Shown: piece by piece, positions 28,235 to 37,629 of the stretch
Layout of the letters: each line of letters starts with the position of its first letter
Position numbering within the stretch: the first letter of the stretch is position 1
Assembly (NCBI GenBank): GCA_002011075.2
Contig: MTMA02000006.1
Span: 1,604,599 to 1,668,598, forward strand
Direction of reading: 5' to 3'
DNA: 64,000 nt
Origin: Candidatus Scotarchaeum otlingeri
Lineage (GTDB): Archaea; Thermoproteota; Nitrososphaeria; Geothermarchaeales; JDFR-13
Notes under the pieces: generated by a model
Seen by the model: only the letters and a program-made list of their open reading frames with translations
Databases searched by the model: none
Told to the model about the DNA's origin: nothing
Translations under genes and position numbers: made by a program

Positions 28235-29917
28235 TTAATAGGCAGTCATCTTAAGACTGGCTTCCAAATTTAGTGGCGGCATATCGTCTTTGTGAATAAT
28301 TAGGTCTAAGACAAATGCATTATCACTATTAAGCATTTCATCAACAGCAGACCTAATATCTGAATCTCTATTTATCATCAGGCCCTCTGCTCCAAATTCG
28401 TGTGCAAGCCTATCAAATCGTGGATTGGTTAATAATGTGCCTAAGTATCGACCCATTTTTTGTATTTTCTGTCTATAGTATAATACTCTATAGCTATAGT
28501 CATTGACAACAATAATCTTTATTGGAATATGTTCGCGAATAGCGGTCTCTAGATCTTGTATAGTCATCATAAACTCTCCGTCACCTACAACGCATATTAC
28601 CTCTTTCTCAGGATACACTATTTTTGCTGCTAGTGCAGCGGGTAACGCAAATCCCATAGCACCGAGGTTTGTTGCTGCCATAAACGATTTAGGTTGCCTA
28701 ATTTTCAGAAAACTATATGTATAAACTATGTGCATACCCTGGCCCGCCACAATAATAGTATCATCTTCAATCTTTGCATTCAATATGTCAAAGAATTTAG
28801 AAGGATTTACATGATTTTCATATTTTCGATTTAAGGCATCCTCTATTATGCTGTTCCACTCGTTTTTCCAAGCCATTATTTGTTGAAGCCAATCGCTATA
28901 TTCTTTTGTAATATTTTCTTTTTTGACCTCTTCTACCAGCATCTTGAGAAATAAATTGGCATCTGTATAGTACCATTCTGAATATGGAATGGGCCTCTCT
29001 TCGGTTAGGCTATCTAGGTTAACGATTATTATATCGCCTTTTGGCATTATAGCATATGAATAGGTTGTTATATCAGATAAGCCACAGCCCAAAGCTAATA
29101 GAAAATCTGCGTTTTCAAAAGCTCTGTCCGCATATATACTCCCCCCTCCAAATCCCACTCTTCCAAGATTAAGAGGATTAGTTTCTGGAAAACTACCTCG
29201 TCCATTAGCTGTTTCTGCTATAGGGATCTTTAGATATCTATGAAGTTTTTCTATATGTATTGGTGTTTTATAGTTGTTCACTCCGCCTCCTAATAGCAGT
29301 AAGGGTTGCTGCGCTTGCTTTAAGTATTCAATGGTTTTTCTTATGTCTTCTGGGTTGGGTGGTGGAGGCTTATTTGGATTTACTTTGCAGATAGAGTGAT
29401 CATAATCTGTATTAGATAGCCATATATCTTCAGTTATTTCGATAAATACTGGGCCATATGGTGGAGATAATGCAGTGTTATATGCCTCTACGATATTTTC
29501 TTGTGCAATATTTGGATCGTCTATTCTATACTGTGCTTTTGTAATAGGGGCAATCATCTCAAGTTGTTTAACCTCTAACCAAGAATCTAGTTGTGATAAT
29601 CGTCTTCGGACAGCTCCTGATAGAAGGATGAGGGGTGACGAATCTTTGTATGCATTTGCTACACTTATTAGAGAATTTAGGAAACCAGGACCCGCGTGAA
29701 CCGCAGCAATGCCAGGGGTATCTGTTAGTCTTCCCTCTGCGTCAGCCATACTTACTGCTACTTGCTCGTGACGGGTTGTAATATACCGTATCTGTTCTCG
29801 GTAGTCATATAGGGCGTCGATAAAGTCTAATATGGAGGTACCTATAATCCCGTATACCCTTTTGGTACCTAGTTCGACAAGGCACTTAACCATACATTCA
29901 GCAACAGATATAGCCAT
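28235..29917 (-). CDS. thiamine-diphosphate-dependent enzyme, acetolactate-synthase family
   Basis: 560 residues with three domains: N-terminal pyrimidine-binding domain containing the activating Glu (YITTRHEQVAVSMADAEGR), a middle Rossmann-like domain (QPLLLLGGGVNN), and a C-terminal diphosphate-binding domain with VVGDGEFMMTIQDLETA (GDG-x-NN-type motif). Related to acetolactate synthase, oxalyl-CoA decarboxylase and benzaldehyde lyase. No small regulatory subunit is adjacent. Its ATG shares one base with the TAA of the upstream dehydrogenase gene (TAATG), so the two are translationally coupled, arguing for a joint pathway other than branched-chain synthesis. Confidence 0.85.
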   Translation of the reverse strand: MAISVAECMVKCLVELGTKRVYGIIGTSILDFIDALYDYREQIRYITTRHEQVAVSMADAEGRLTDTPGIAAVHAGPGFLNSLISVANAYKDSSPLILLSGAVRRRLSQLDSWLEVKQLEMIAPITKAQYRIDDPNIAQENIVEAYNTALSPPYGPVFIEITEDIWLSNTDYDHSICKVNPNKPPPPNPEDIRKTIEYLKQAQQPLLLLGGGVNNYKTPIHIEKLHRYLKIPIAETANGRGSFPETNPLNLGRVGFGGGSIYADRAFENADFLLALGCGLSDITTYSYAIMPKGDIIIVNLDSLTEERPIPYSEWYYTDANLFLKMLVEEVKKENITKEYSDWLQQIMAWKNEWNSIIEDALNRKYENHVNPSKFFDILNAKIEDDTIIVAGQGMHIVYTYSFLKIRQPKSFMAATNLGAMGFALPAALAAKIVYPEKEVICVVGDGEFMMTIQDLETAIREHIPIKIIVVNDYSYRVLYYRQKIQKMGRYLGTLLTNPRFDRLAHEFGAEGLMINRDSDIRSAVDEMLNSDNAFVLDLIIHKDDMPPLNLEASLKMTAY

Positions 29918-30930
29918 TACTTGTTCACCACATATAAGGGCTCTTCGCCTTTTAATACACGAATTACATTACGAATGGATATGTCTATGATGCTCTGCCT
30001 TGCCTCATTCGAAGCTCCCGCAATATGTGGCGTTGCGATGATGTTTTCTCCTTTTAGTTGCAATAGTGGATGGTCTTTAGGAGGAGGTTCAATTGAATAT
30101 ACATCGACGCCTACACCAAATATCCATCTATTTTTAAGAGCCTTAGCCAATGCACGTTCATCTATTATTTCACCTCTAGATGTGTTTATTATTATAGCGG
30201 TACTTTTCATTCTTCTAAGCTCTTTCTCTCCTATCATGTGTTTAGTGTCAGGGGTTAATGGAACATGTATACTAATAACATCTGCCTCTGCTATTAACCT
30301 GTTTATAGGTCTATATTCCGCTTCCAACTCTTTTTCCTTTTCTTCCGGTAATCTCACAATATCGTAATAATATATTTTTACACCAAACGACCTAATCCTC
30401 TTTGCTACCTCTCTTCCTATTCTCCCCATCCCTACTATGCCCCATGTTTTATTTCTTAATTCGAAGATTCCCAAGTTAAAGAATTCTTGTTGTGCCCATA
30501 TTCCATCCATAGTTTTTTGATGTGCCTGAGTCAGTCTCTTTAATAAAGATAATGCTAATGCGATTGTATGCTCAGCTACCGAGATGCTGTTGGCACCGCC
30601 AATGTTTGAGACAGGTATATTGGCTTCTTTAGCTGCCTCTATATCGATATGATCATATCCTGTGCTTGGTTGCTGTATAAGTTTGACCTTTTTCATATAT
30701 TTAATCATTTCCTTGTTTATAGGTCTTTCAAATGTGAAGTCTCCGATTATTATATCCGCCTCTTCCAAAGCTTTGTATAACATTTCCTTATTAGATAGGT
30801 CAGTTATAACCTTAAATTCTAGTTCAGCGTCTAACTGCATTTCTGCCTTATAAGGTAGAAATAGTGCATTTAGAATCTCCGCTGGATACGGGGAGAAACT
30901 TATAATTTTATAGACTTGCTTGCCGTTCAT
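29917..30930 (-). CDS. D-2-hydroxyacid dehydrogenase (NAD-dependent)
   Basis: 337 residues of the D-isomer-specific 2-hydroxyacid dehydrogenase family. NAD-binding GMGRIGREVAKRIRSFG with a following acidic residue, substrate Arg in INTSRGEIIDERAL, and the His/Glu pair in the VDVYSIEPP and TPHIAGASNEA region are all there. ATG at 30930 is chosen since GTGAGG precedes it; the track start is 18 nt upstream. Overlaps the ThDP-enzyme gene start by one base. Specific substrate (glycerate, lactate, phosphoglycerate or other) cannot be told. Confidence 0.9.
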   Translation of the reverse strand: MNGKQVYKIISFSPYPAEILNALFLPYKAEMQLDAELEFKVITDLSNKEMLYKALEEADIIIGDFTFERPINKEMIKYMKKVKLIQQPSTGYDHIDIEAAKEANIPVSNIGGANSISVAEHTIALALSLLKRLTQAHQKTMDGIWAQQEFFNLGIFELRNKTWGIVGMGRIGREVAKRIRSFGVKIYYYDIVRLPEEKEKELEAEYRPINRLIAEADVISIHVPLTPDTKHMIGEKELRRMKSTAIIINTSRGEIIDERALAKALKNRWIFGVGVDVYSIEPPPKDHPLLQLKGENIIATPHIAGASNEARQSIIDISIRNVIRVLKGEEPLYVVNK

Positions 30931-30986
30931 ATGCCTCACAAAAATCAAAATACATGGCTAAAGAATTATATGTTAAAATTTAAAGA

Positions 30987-32252
30987 TTATCGTATTGTTT
31001 CTATCTCAAAATCTATTGGAAAACCTATTCGTTCGAATTTGTCCATGAAAATGTTCGGGTCAACAGCCTCCGGCGCAATTACTCCCGTTGGAACTTTCTT
31101 CTCGGCACATAATATTGCTCCTACGGCTGCCGGTAAGCCTACTTGTATTTTTGTGGTTCCAAATTTATTGTACAATTGGATTCTATCCTTAATGTCTATA
31201 GGTGGAATAAAATTTTTATAGATAAGTTTTTTCTTAACTGCTCCGTCATTATCTTCTCCTTCTGCCTCTATAACTATTATTTCACATATAATATTTGTCT
31301 CATCGGACGTGAGGCTCTCGATATCTTCATCAAGAAAATCGTGTACAGGTTGTCTGAGCAGTTTTAGAAGGACATCTCTAGGAATAATCTTACAATCACC
31401 TATTTCAATGGGTTCATTATTAGCAAAACCCAATTTAATTAGAGCCCATGCGATGATATCCGGTGGATTTTTATAATCTACATACCTTATCCCTTTATCT
31501 ATAAATTTTGGCAGGGTGATCGGCTCTTCATGATCTACAAATGTATTTAGACAATTGCCAACAGGCTCAGGAAAATGATATTCTTCTAATCCACTATATG
31601 GTTCTAAATGTTTGTAAATTCCATCTTGATATATTACTGGCTGTGTAGCTCTATAAAGAAAAGAGACTTCGGGGGACCACGAAGGTGAGATTATCTCTGT
31701 ATATTCAGCTATTGATTTAATTATCTCGGGAACATCGCCTTTTACTAGCTTAGTGCCCACTCTAAACTTTATCTTCGAAACCCGATTTAGCGTATCACAT
31801 AAATACCGAGCTAAGATATTGGATAATCCAGGAGTAGATCCGCATGATATAATAGCTGTTAGGTCCTTTTTCTCGAATTCAGGATCCAACTTCATCTGTT
31901 CTAGAACCATTTTATCAATTGAATATAACTCATAATTTGGTCCGCTAGCTGTATCTATATAGTGTGTTTGGGCATCTAATGCTGCTCTCATAAGAGTTAT
32001 ATTATATCGTGGCGGTGCGAGATTTATGAGCACATCCATATTTTTTAAAGAATTTATTACCTGGCTTTTATTACCTGCATCTATTTTGATCGCACTAAGC
32101 TTTTCACTCTTGATTTTATCTTTTACTTTATTAGCAAGCTTTATGTTAATATCGGCCAGAACTATCTTGTTTGCTTCCTCTAGTTTTGATAAAATAGATG
32201 CACATGCGGCGCCTTGCGCGCCAGCTCCTATAACTAGAAAGTTAAAGGCCAT
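30987..32252 (-). CDS. saccharopine dehydrogenase-like oxidoreductase
   Basis: 421 residues from ATG at 32252 (the track adds 8 residues). N-terminal Rossmann domain VIGAGAQGAACASILSK followed by the LysDH/saccharopine reductase fold: LINLAPPRYNITLMRAALDAQTHYIDTAS and CGSTPGLSNILARYL. Homologues act on amino-acid-derived imines or carboxylates. It is 56 nt upstream of the hydroxyacid dehydrogenase on the same strand and probably belongs to the same transcript as the ThDP enzyme. The three-gene combination matches no pathway I recognise. Confidence 0.82.
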   Translation of the reverse strand: MAFNFLVIGAGAQGAACASILSKLEEANKIVLADINIKLANKVKDKIKSEKLSAIKIDAGNKSQVINSLKNMDVLINLAPPRYNITLMRAALDAQTHYIDTASGPNYELYSIDKMVLEQMKLDPEFEKKDLTAIISCGSTPGLSNILARYLCDTLNRVSKIKFRVGTKLVKGDVPEIIKSIAEYTEIISPSWSPEVSFLYRATQPVIYQDGIYKHLEPYSGLEEYHFPEPVGNCLNTFVDHEEPITLPKFIDKGIRYVDYKNPPDIIAWALIKLGFANNEPIEIGDCKIIPRDVLLKLLRQPVHDFLDEDIESLTSDETNIICEIIVIEAEGEDNDGAVKKKLIYKNFIPPIDIKDRIQLYNKFGTTKIQVGLPAAVGAILCAEKKVPTGVIAPEAVDPNIFMDKFERIGFPIDFEIETIR

Positions 32253-32452
32253 TCCTAACACCATTTCGGTAAGCATTTATAATTATAGTATAGCAGTATA
32301 ATCTAGATAATAATTTTGTATGGAAGAGTAATAAGTGTATGTTATATAGATATTAATTATAAAAAGATTGAGTTTCAAAAATTAGTTGATGTAAAAGATA
32401 GTAGAATAGTTTAAATCGTTGTAGTCTCAACAATTACTTTAGAGGGCATTTT

Positions 32453-33175
32453 ATGATAGTGCTTCCAGTCATTGATGTAATGAATGGAAAGGTTGTACGT
32501 GCAATCCGGGGTAACAGAAATATATATAGGCCTCTTTATTCTTGGCTCACTAATAACGCTGAACCAATAGAGTTAATTAATAATTTAATTAAGATAGGTT
32601 TTAGCAAATGCTACATAGCGGATTTAGATGGAATAAGAGGGATTCATAGAGATACTAAGCTATACAGCAATATAGCTAGAAAAATTTCGGTATATTTGGA
32701 CAGTGGAATTCAGAAGATAGAAGATATAAATATGCTTTTACAGACAGGCGTTTCTAGAGTTGTTATAGCCACAGAAACTATTTCTGATCTTAACATTATA
32801 TTCCGGTCGATTAAGATGTATGGAAGCAACAAAATCATAGTTAGCATCGATTATAAGAATAAAAGGATATTATCAGCATCTGAAAACATTGGAGCTCAAA
32901 ATCTAAAAAAATTCCTAGAAGAAATTAGAGATGCAGGTGTAAAAGACATTATATTTATAGATTTGGACAGGGTAGGTGGGCTTTGCGGAGTAGAGATTGG
33001 GCTTATAAGGGAATTAACCACTTTACCCTTTAACTTATATGTTGGCGGCGGGATTAGAGATATTAATGACATTATTTCTCTTGAAAATCTAGGGGTGTTC
33101 GGTGTATTAGTTGCCTCTGCACTTCACCTTAAAAAGATAACTATCAATGAACTCAGGAATTATGGATATATATAG
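32453..33175 (+). CDS. HisA/HisF-like TIM-barrel protein associated with C1-cofactor genes
   Basis: 240-residue half-barrel repeat protein of the HisA/HisF family. The first strand VLPVIDVMNGKVVRAIRG has the HisA-like acid, and the mirrored IFIDLDRVGGLCGV is the second-half site; phosphate loops are GGGIRDI and VASALHLKK. HisA-like paralogues of this kind accompany methanofuran/methanopterin genes in methanogens and methylotrophic bacteria. Since mfnF, mfnE and mfnB lie within 4.5 kb and no other his gene is seen, a cofactor role is more likely than histidine biosynthesis. Exact reaction unknown. Confidence 0.75.
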   Translation: MIVLPVIDVMNGKVVRAIRGNRNIYRPLYSWLTNNAEPIELINNLIKIGFSKCYIADLDGIRGIHRDTKLYSNIARKISVYLDSGIQKIEDINMLLQTGVSRVVIATETISDLNIIFRSIKMYGSNKIIVSIDYKNKRILSASENIGAQNLKKFLEEIRDAGVKDIIFIDLDRVGGLCGVEIGLIRELTTLPFNLYVGGGIRDINDIISLENLGVFGVLVASALHLKKITINELRNYGYI

Positions 33176-33228
33176 TCTCTTTGCTACATTATTCTTCATC
33201 TAAATAAATATAATATTTTGGTGGTGAT

Positions 33229-35034
33229 ATGGATCCGTCGAAAGTTCTTTTTAATGAATTTAAAATTAATGATCTAATAGAATATGTATACAAATTAAGT
33301 AAGTTTCATAGAATTCAAGGAACTGATGAATTAGAGAGGGCTGGAGATTACATATTTAATTTATTAAAAGATGTTCAGGAAGGAAAAGTTACACTCCATA
33401 AGTATGATTATTATAAGCGTTATGGTGCGTTTGACCCAGTAGTGGGGTGGTCCGTCACTAATGGAGAACTGAGGATTATCAAGCCTAAAGAAGAGTTTTT
33501 ACATTCTTTTGATGAATCTAAGACATTTGTAGTTGCACATAGCCCGGGCGGGAAGGCTAGCGGGTCTGTTGTTTATATAAAAGATGGAGAAAACCCCTCT
33601 AGCTATAATGAAAAAGTAGGTGGGAAAATTATATTGACATATGGAGATCCCTATATTATATATAAAAATGCATTAGAATTCGGAGCCTTAGGAGTTATAC
33701 TCTATAAATATGAGGCTATTGAAAAGGGAGTTCCTTATATGGGTCTATTTCTATCGCCTGATGAAGCTAAATCCGCCAAGATTCCGATAGTTTCAATTTC
33801 ACGAAGTAATGCAAATAAGATTATTAACTGGATAAATAAGGGAATAGATGTGAAGGTTAGTATATCTGTCCAATCAAGTTATAGAGAATATGCTCAGATA
33901 CCTGTTATTACATACGAGGTAGGAACTGGAGATAGTGAGATACATTTATATGCTCATTATTGTCATCCTGCTAATACGATAAATGATAATGTTAGCGGAG
34001 CAGCCAGTTTACTAGTAGCCGCTTTAGCTATCGACGACTCGATTAAAAAAGGCCATATCGAGGTGCCTGATAAACATAAAATTAGGATAATATGGTTTCC
34101 TGAGTATGCAGGCTCATTAGCATATCTATCACAAGAAAAACCTCAAGTTTTGTTTAGTATTAATCTCGATATGATAGGGGAAAAACAGGAACTTACGGGA
34201 TCTACTATAAATTTCATAAGACCGCCACCTCAATTATTTCACCCTTATGAGGCTATATTATATCACATTATAAGAAAAAATATATCATGTAATACTCCAT
34301 ACTCTTCAGGCAAAAAAGTTTTATGCTATAAATTTGACTCAGCGCCATATAGTGCAGGTAGTGACCACGATATTTATATACATTATAAAGTCCCATCGGT
34401 AATGATTAACCAATGGCCCGATAAATTTTATCATAGTGATCTGGATACCATTGAAAAATTTGATGCTGTTCTTGCAAAACAAATAGCTGTATCCGCATTG
34501 ACAGCTGCATATATATCTTCAGTATCTAAATATGAGGATTATATCGGAAGATTGTCTAGAGCCTATTTTCATATCTATATTGGACAAGAAACGCTAGATA
34601 CTCCAACAAAACAAAAAAATGAGAGATATCAATATTTAGTGCATATGATTGGTAGAAGATTATTAGAGTATACTTCTCAAATGGAAATAAAAGAGATGAT
34701 AGAGGCCACGCCTTATATAACAATACCTGATGATGGAGAATACTATAGGTACATTGGTGAGCCCGGCGTCTTTCGCTTAAGATACATATATAATAAACTA
34801 GGATGGCATAGATATAGAGTCCTCAAAACCCTTATAGATGAAATGAAGTTTATGAATACTATTATTAGAAGTATAATTCCACTATACCTAGAAGAACCAC
34901 ATACACTGGAATGGTTAAGAAGAAAACTTTATTTAGATTTCGGAGTAGATGTAGACTACAATAAACTAAAGAAAATAATCAGCATACTCCAAGAATGCAA
35001 TCTAATTATAAAAACTGGTAAATTAAAGAAATAA
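33229..35034 (+). CDS. DUF4910/M28-like zinc aminopeptidase with winged-helix tail
   Basis: 601 residues. The zinc-peptidase core carries YAHYCHPANTINDNVSGAA (His and bridging Asp/Asn), WFPEYAGSLAYLS (Glu), NLDMIGE (Asp) and GSDHDIYIHYKVPSVM plus HSDLDT (last ligands). An inserted PA-like domain precedes it (about residues 80-220). The C-terminal 130 residues form helices ending in a winged-helix-like EWLRRKLYLDFGVDVDYNKLKKI. Related proteins are predicted aminopeptidases. Located between the HisA-like gene and mfnF, 53 nt and 56 nt away, so probably co-transcribed. Confidence 0.72.
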   Translation: MDPSKVLFNEFKINDLIEYVYKLSKFHRIQGTDELERAGDYIFNLLKDVQEGKVTLHKYDYYKRYGAFDPVVGWSVTNGELRIIKPKEEFLHSFDESKTFVVAHSPGGKASGSVVYIKDGENPSSYNEKVGGKIILTYGDPYIIYKNALEFGALGVILYKYEAIEKGVPYMGLFLSPDEAKSAKIPIVSISRSNANKIINWINKGIDVKVSISVQSSYREYAQIPVITYEVGTGDSEIHLYAHYCHPANTINDNVSGAASLLVAALAIDDSIKKGHIEVPDKHKIRIIWFPEYAGSLAYLSQEKPQVLFSINLDMIGEKQELTGSTINFIRPPPQLFHPYEAILYHIIRKNISCNTPYSSGKKVLCYKFDSAPYSAGSDHDIYIHYKVPSVMINQWPDKFYHSDLDTIEKFDAVLAKQIAVSALTAAYISSVSKYEDYIGRLSRAYFHIYIGQETLDTPTKQKNERYQYLVHMIGRRLLEYTSQMEIKEMIEATPYITIPDDGEYYRYIGEPGVFRLRYIYNKLGWHRYRVLKTLIDEMKFMNTIIRSIIPLYLEEPHTLEWLRRKLYLDFGVDVDYNKLKKIISILQECNLIIKTGKLKK

Positions 35035-35090
35035 GTATTTTGAGTATTTATTTCCTTATTTAGTAGAGACAGTTTTACTATGGGGTTTTT

Positions 35091-36182
35091 ATGAATAGAA
35101 TTTTGGGATGGGATATCGGAGGGGCAAACCTCAAATTAACATACATATCTGGAAAAAATAATAAAATAATTGAATCCAAGATCCTTACTAAATATTTCCC
35201 TATTTGGAAAATGGGAAAAGAGAAATTATACTCTGCTTTAAAGGAGATGGTAAATAGTATAGGTGTAGACGATGTTGATGTGATTACAGCCACTATGACC
35301 GCTGAATTATCAGATGTGTACTTCTCTAAGAAGGAAGGTGTTCATCACATAATTAATATTTTATGCGATTTATTTGAAGAACAAAGACTCTTATTTTTAG
35401 ATGTCTACGGTAATTTATTAACACCCGAAACGGCTAAAGCAGAATATTTGACCGTCGCTGCCGCGAATTGGTATGCTATAGGGTGGCTAGCGGCACAATT
35501 TTCAGATAATTGTATAGCTATTGATATGGGTAGTACATCAACATCGGTAGTACCTGTATTGGGCGGAAAAGTTAGACCTAAAGGACTTAATGATCTAGAA
35601 AAATTAATGGTAGGAGAACTTATCTATACTGGCGCATTAAGAACAAACATTATTTCGTTAGTATCGCATCTACCATTTAAAGGGAAGTTGGTTCCTGTTT
35701 CTTCCGAGTATTTTGCACAGACTGGTGATATCCACTTGTTATTGGGAAATATATCTGAAAGAGACTATATTGTGGACACCCCGGATGGCAGAGGGATTAC
35801 ACGAAGAGAGGCTTCAGCAAGATTAGCCAGAGTAATATGTGGAGACTTAGAGGTTGTACCTAATGATGAAATTATAGAAATGGCCCGATACATATATCGA
35901 GCTCAAATCAGATATGTGGCAAAGGGATTATCAAGGTTTAAGAGAAACCATAATATCAACGAAGATATACCTGTTTATGTAATGGGATTGGGAGGTAATT
36001 TTGTTGTAGTACCTGCCCTAAAACAGGTAGGTTATAAGGACATCAGATTATTTTCTGATTATGTAGGTATTGAAGCATCTAGGGCAGCACCATCATTTGC
36101 CCTAGCCCTTATGGGTTTTGAACTGCTTGAGGGAGGAGATTCAATTGGATGCATTATTAAAAATAGGAGGAAGCTTGAGTAA
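35091..36182 (+). CDS. mfnF: MfnF-type enzyme of methanofuran biosynthesis (H4MPT-linked C1-transfer family)
   Basis: 363 residues of the hydantoinase/acetate-kinase-fold family named 'H4MPT-linked C1 transfer pathway protein'. It opens ILGWDIGGANLKLTYI, a phosphate-binding strand-turn; further ATPase-fold elements are IAIDMGSTSTSVVPV and VMGLGGNFVV. In Methanocaldococcus MfnF joins (5-aminomethylfuran-3-yl)methyl diphosphate with gamma-glutamyltyramine. ATG follows GGGG at 35084. The mfnE gene begins inside its 3' end, giving a 38-nt overlap. Strong sign of methanofuran synthesis. Confidence 0.83.
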   Translation: MNRILGWDIGGANLKLTYISGKNNKIIESKILTKYFPIWKMGKEKLYSALKEMVNSIGVDDVDVITATMTAELSDVYFSKKEGVHHIINILCDLFEEQRLLFLDVYGNLLTPETAKAEYLTVAAANWYAIGWLAAQFSDNCIAIDMGSTSTSVVPVLGGKVRPKGLNDLEKLMVGELIYTGALRTNIISLVSHLPFKGKLVPVSSEYFAQTGDIHLLLGNISERDYIVDTPDGRGITRREASARLARVICGDLEVVPNDEIIEMARYIYRAQIRYVAKGLSRFKRNHNINEDIPVYVMGLGGNFVVVPALKQVGYKDIRLFSDYVGIEASRAAPSFALALMGFELLEGGDSIGCIIKNRRKLE

Positions 36183-36786
36183 ATATCCAAAAAAACTTAA
36201 ACGTTTATGTGTCGAGATTAGTAAGCTAGTCGGTATAATAGATATTATCATAGTGCCTGGAGGTGGCGAATTTGCCGATCTAGTTAGGAAGCATTATGAG
36301 ACATTCGATATAACGCAAGAAACAGCGCATCAAATGGCTATAAGAGCTATGGATCAATATGGACTGTTATTAGCCGACATAACTCCTAACTCTGTTATGG
36401 TGGAATACATATATGAAGCATATGATGCTATCACTCAAAATAAAGTACCTATTTTACTTCCATACTCTCTTGTGAAAGACACACATGAACTAGAAGCCTC
36501 TTGGGATGTAACATCAGATAGCATCTCTCTATACCTAGCTTATATAATTGGATGTAAAAAGTTGATTTTGTTAAAAGATGTGGATGGGATATATGGAGAT
36601 GATGAACTTTTACAGACAGTTACTACTAAATGGTTAGCTGACCATCCCTCATGTATAGATAAGTATTTTCCTAAGCTATTGTCAAAAATGTATGTAGATA
36701 CGTATATTGTTAATGGTCTATATCCAGACCGCCTATTGGCCGCGTTACAGGAATTGCCGGCCATATATACACGGATAATAAAATGA
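36145..36786 (+). CDS. mfnE: MfnE-type amino-acid-kinase-fold phosphate kinase
   Basis: 213 residues of the amino acid kinase fold. LLKIGGSLSKYPKKLKRL is the Gly-rich N-terminal loop, IVPGGGEFADLVR the second loop, and KLILLKDVDGIYG the nucleotide-binding part. In methanogens MfnE phosphorylates (5-aminomethylfuran-3-yl)methyl phosphate to the diphosphate. I choose TTG at 36145, preceded by GGGAGGAG, over the track start at 36118. Overlaps mfnF by 38 nt and converges with mfnB at 1 nt distance. Confidence 0.8.
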   Translation: MDALLKIGGSLSKYPKKLKRLCVEISKLVGIIDIIIVPGGGEFADLVRKHYETFDITQETAHQMAIRAMDQYGLLLADITPNSVMVEYIYEAYDAITQNKVPILLPYSLVKDTHELEASWDVTSDSISLYLAYIIGCKKLILLKDVDGIYGDDELLQTVTTKWLADHPSCIDKYFPKLLSKMYVDTYIVNGLYPDRLLAALQELPAIYTRIIK

Positions 36787-36787
36787 A

Positions 36788-37504
36788 TCATAAATATTTC
36801 TTTATTTCTTCGTATAATCTTATTACTTTAGAAGGGTCGATACGTGCCTTAAGCCATTCATAATTATTGCATACACTTCTCCTAACCCCCATAATGTCCA
36901 CATCAAGCTGAATAAGTGTTTCTACATCATTAATACCCAGTCCTCCAGCTAAGGCGATGGTAAGATTATAATTGTGGCACTCTTTCACAATCCTTCTTAA
37001 TTCTTTAGCCTCTATAAAATCAAAGACACTACTACCCGACTTATTCTTGATATCAATTAGGACCCCTTCACATCCCGATTTATAACCTATCATAGGTAAT
37101 GTAAAGGGAGAGATAGAATTAATTTGCTGATAATCAGCATATGCACAAGCTATGACCTTGACATCATTGGACTCGTTTTTTACAGCTTCTACTATCCACT
37201 TCATGATATTAACAGCTTCATTGATGGTTCTAACTCCATATAATCCAGCCTTTATATAATTTACTTTTGTAGTGGCCATACCTAATGCAGCTAGGGCAGC
37301 AGTACCAGGTAAATATGGTAGGTCACCTATAGTCCCACTTATTTCTCGGCGGCCGTCTATAATTTCGACTATTTCCCTAACAAGGTTAGGATGACTAGCA
37401 CCTAAAGACCCCTCTTCTGGATTTTTTATATCAATTATATCGCATTTTGCCTTTAGAACAAGATGTGCTTCATCGATATCCCTAATACTAACTAAGAGCC
37501 TCAT
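36788..37504 (-). CDS. mfnB: (5-formylfuran-3-yl)methyl phosphate synthase
   Basis: 238-residue TIM-barrel MfnB, which condenses two glyceraldehyde-3-phosphate molecules to make the furan ring of methanofuran. The N-terminal MRLLVSIRDIDEAHLVLKA and IIDIKNPEEGSLGASHP (Schiff-base Lys) segments match archaeal and bacterial MfnB. Other parts: LAGGLGINDVETLI and IMGVRRSVC phosphate-binding loops. It is transcribed towards mfnE, so the furan pathway here uses two transcripts meeting at 36787. Confidence 0.88.
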   Translation of the reverse strand: MRLLVSIRDIDEAHLVLKAKCDIIDIKNPEEGSLGASHPNLVREIVEIIDGRREISGTIGDLPYLPGTAALAALGMATTKVNYIKAGLYGVRTINEAVNIMKWIVEAVKNESNDVKVIACAYADYQQINSISPFTLPMIGYKSGCEGVLIDIKNKSGSSVFDFIEAKELRRIVKECHNYNLTIALAGGLGINDVETLIQLDVDIMGVRRSVCNNYEWLKARIDPSKVIRLYEEIKKYL

Positions 37505-37629
37505 ATCTTACCAATAATTTTTAGCAACTTAGTTTTAATAATCTAATGATATTCATCATTAGAAATGGTTTAAATAGCATATATTAAAGTTAAATCATAG
37601 ATGCAAAAATTAATTTAATCTAGTGAAGT

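Noticed and set aside
29921-30367. 148-aa + strand ORF
   Set aside because: Antisense to the D-2-hydroxyacid dehydrogenase, which has full motifs.
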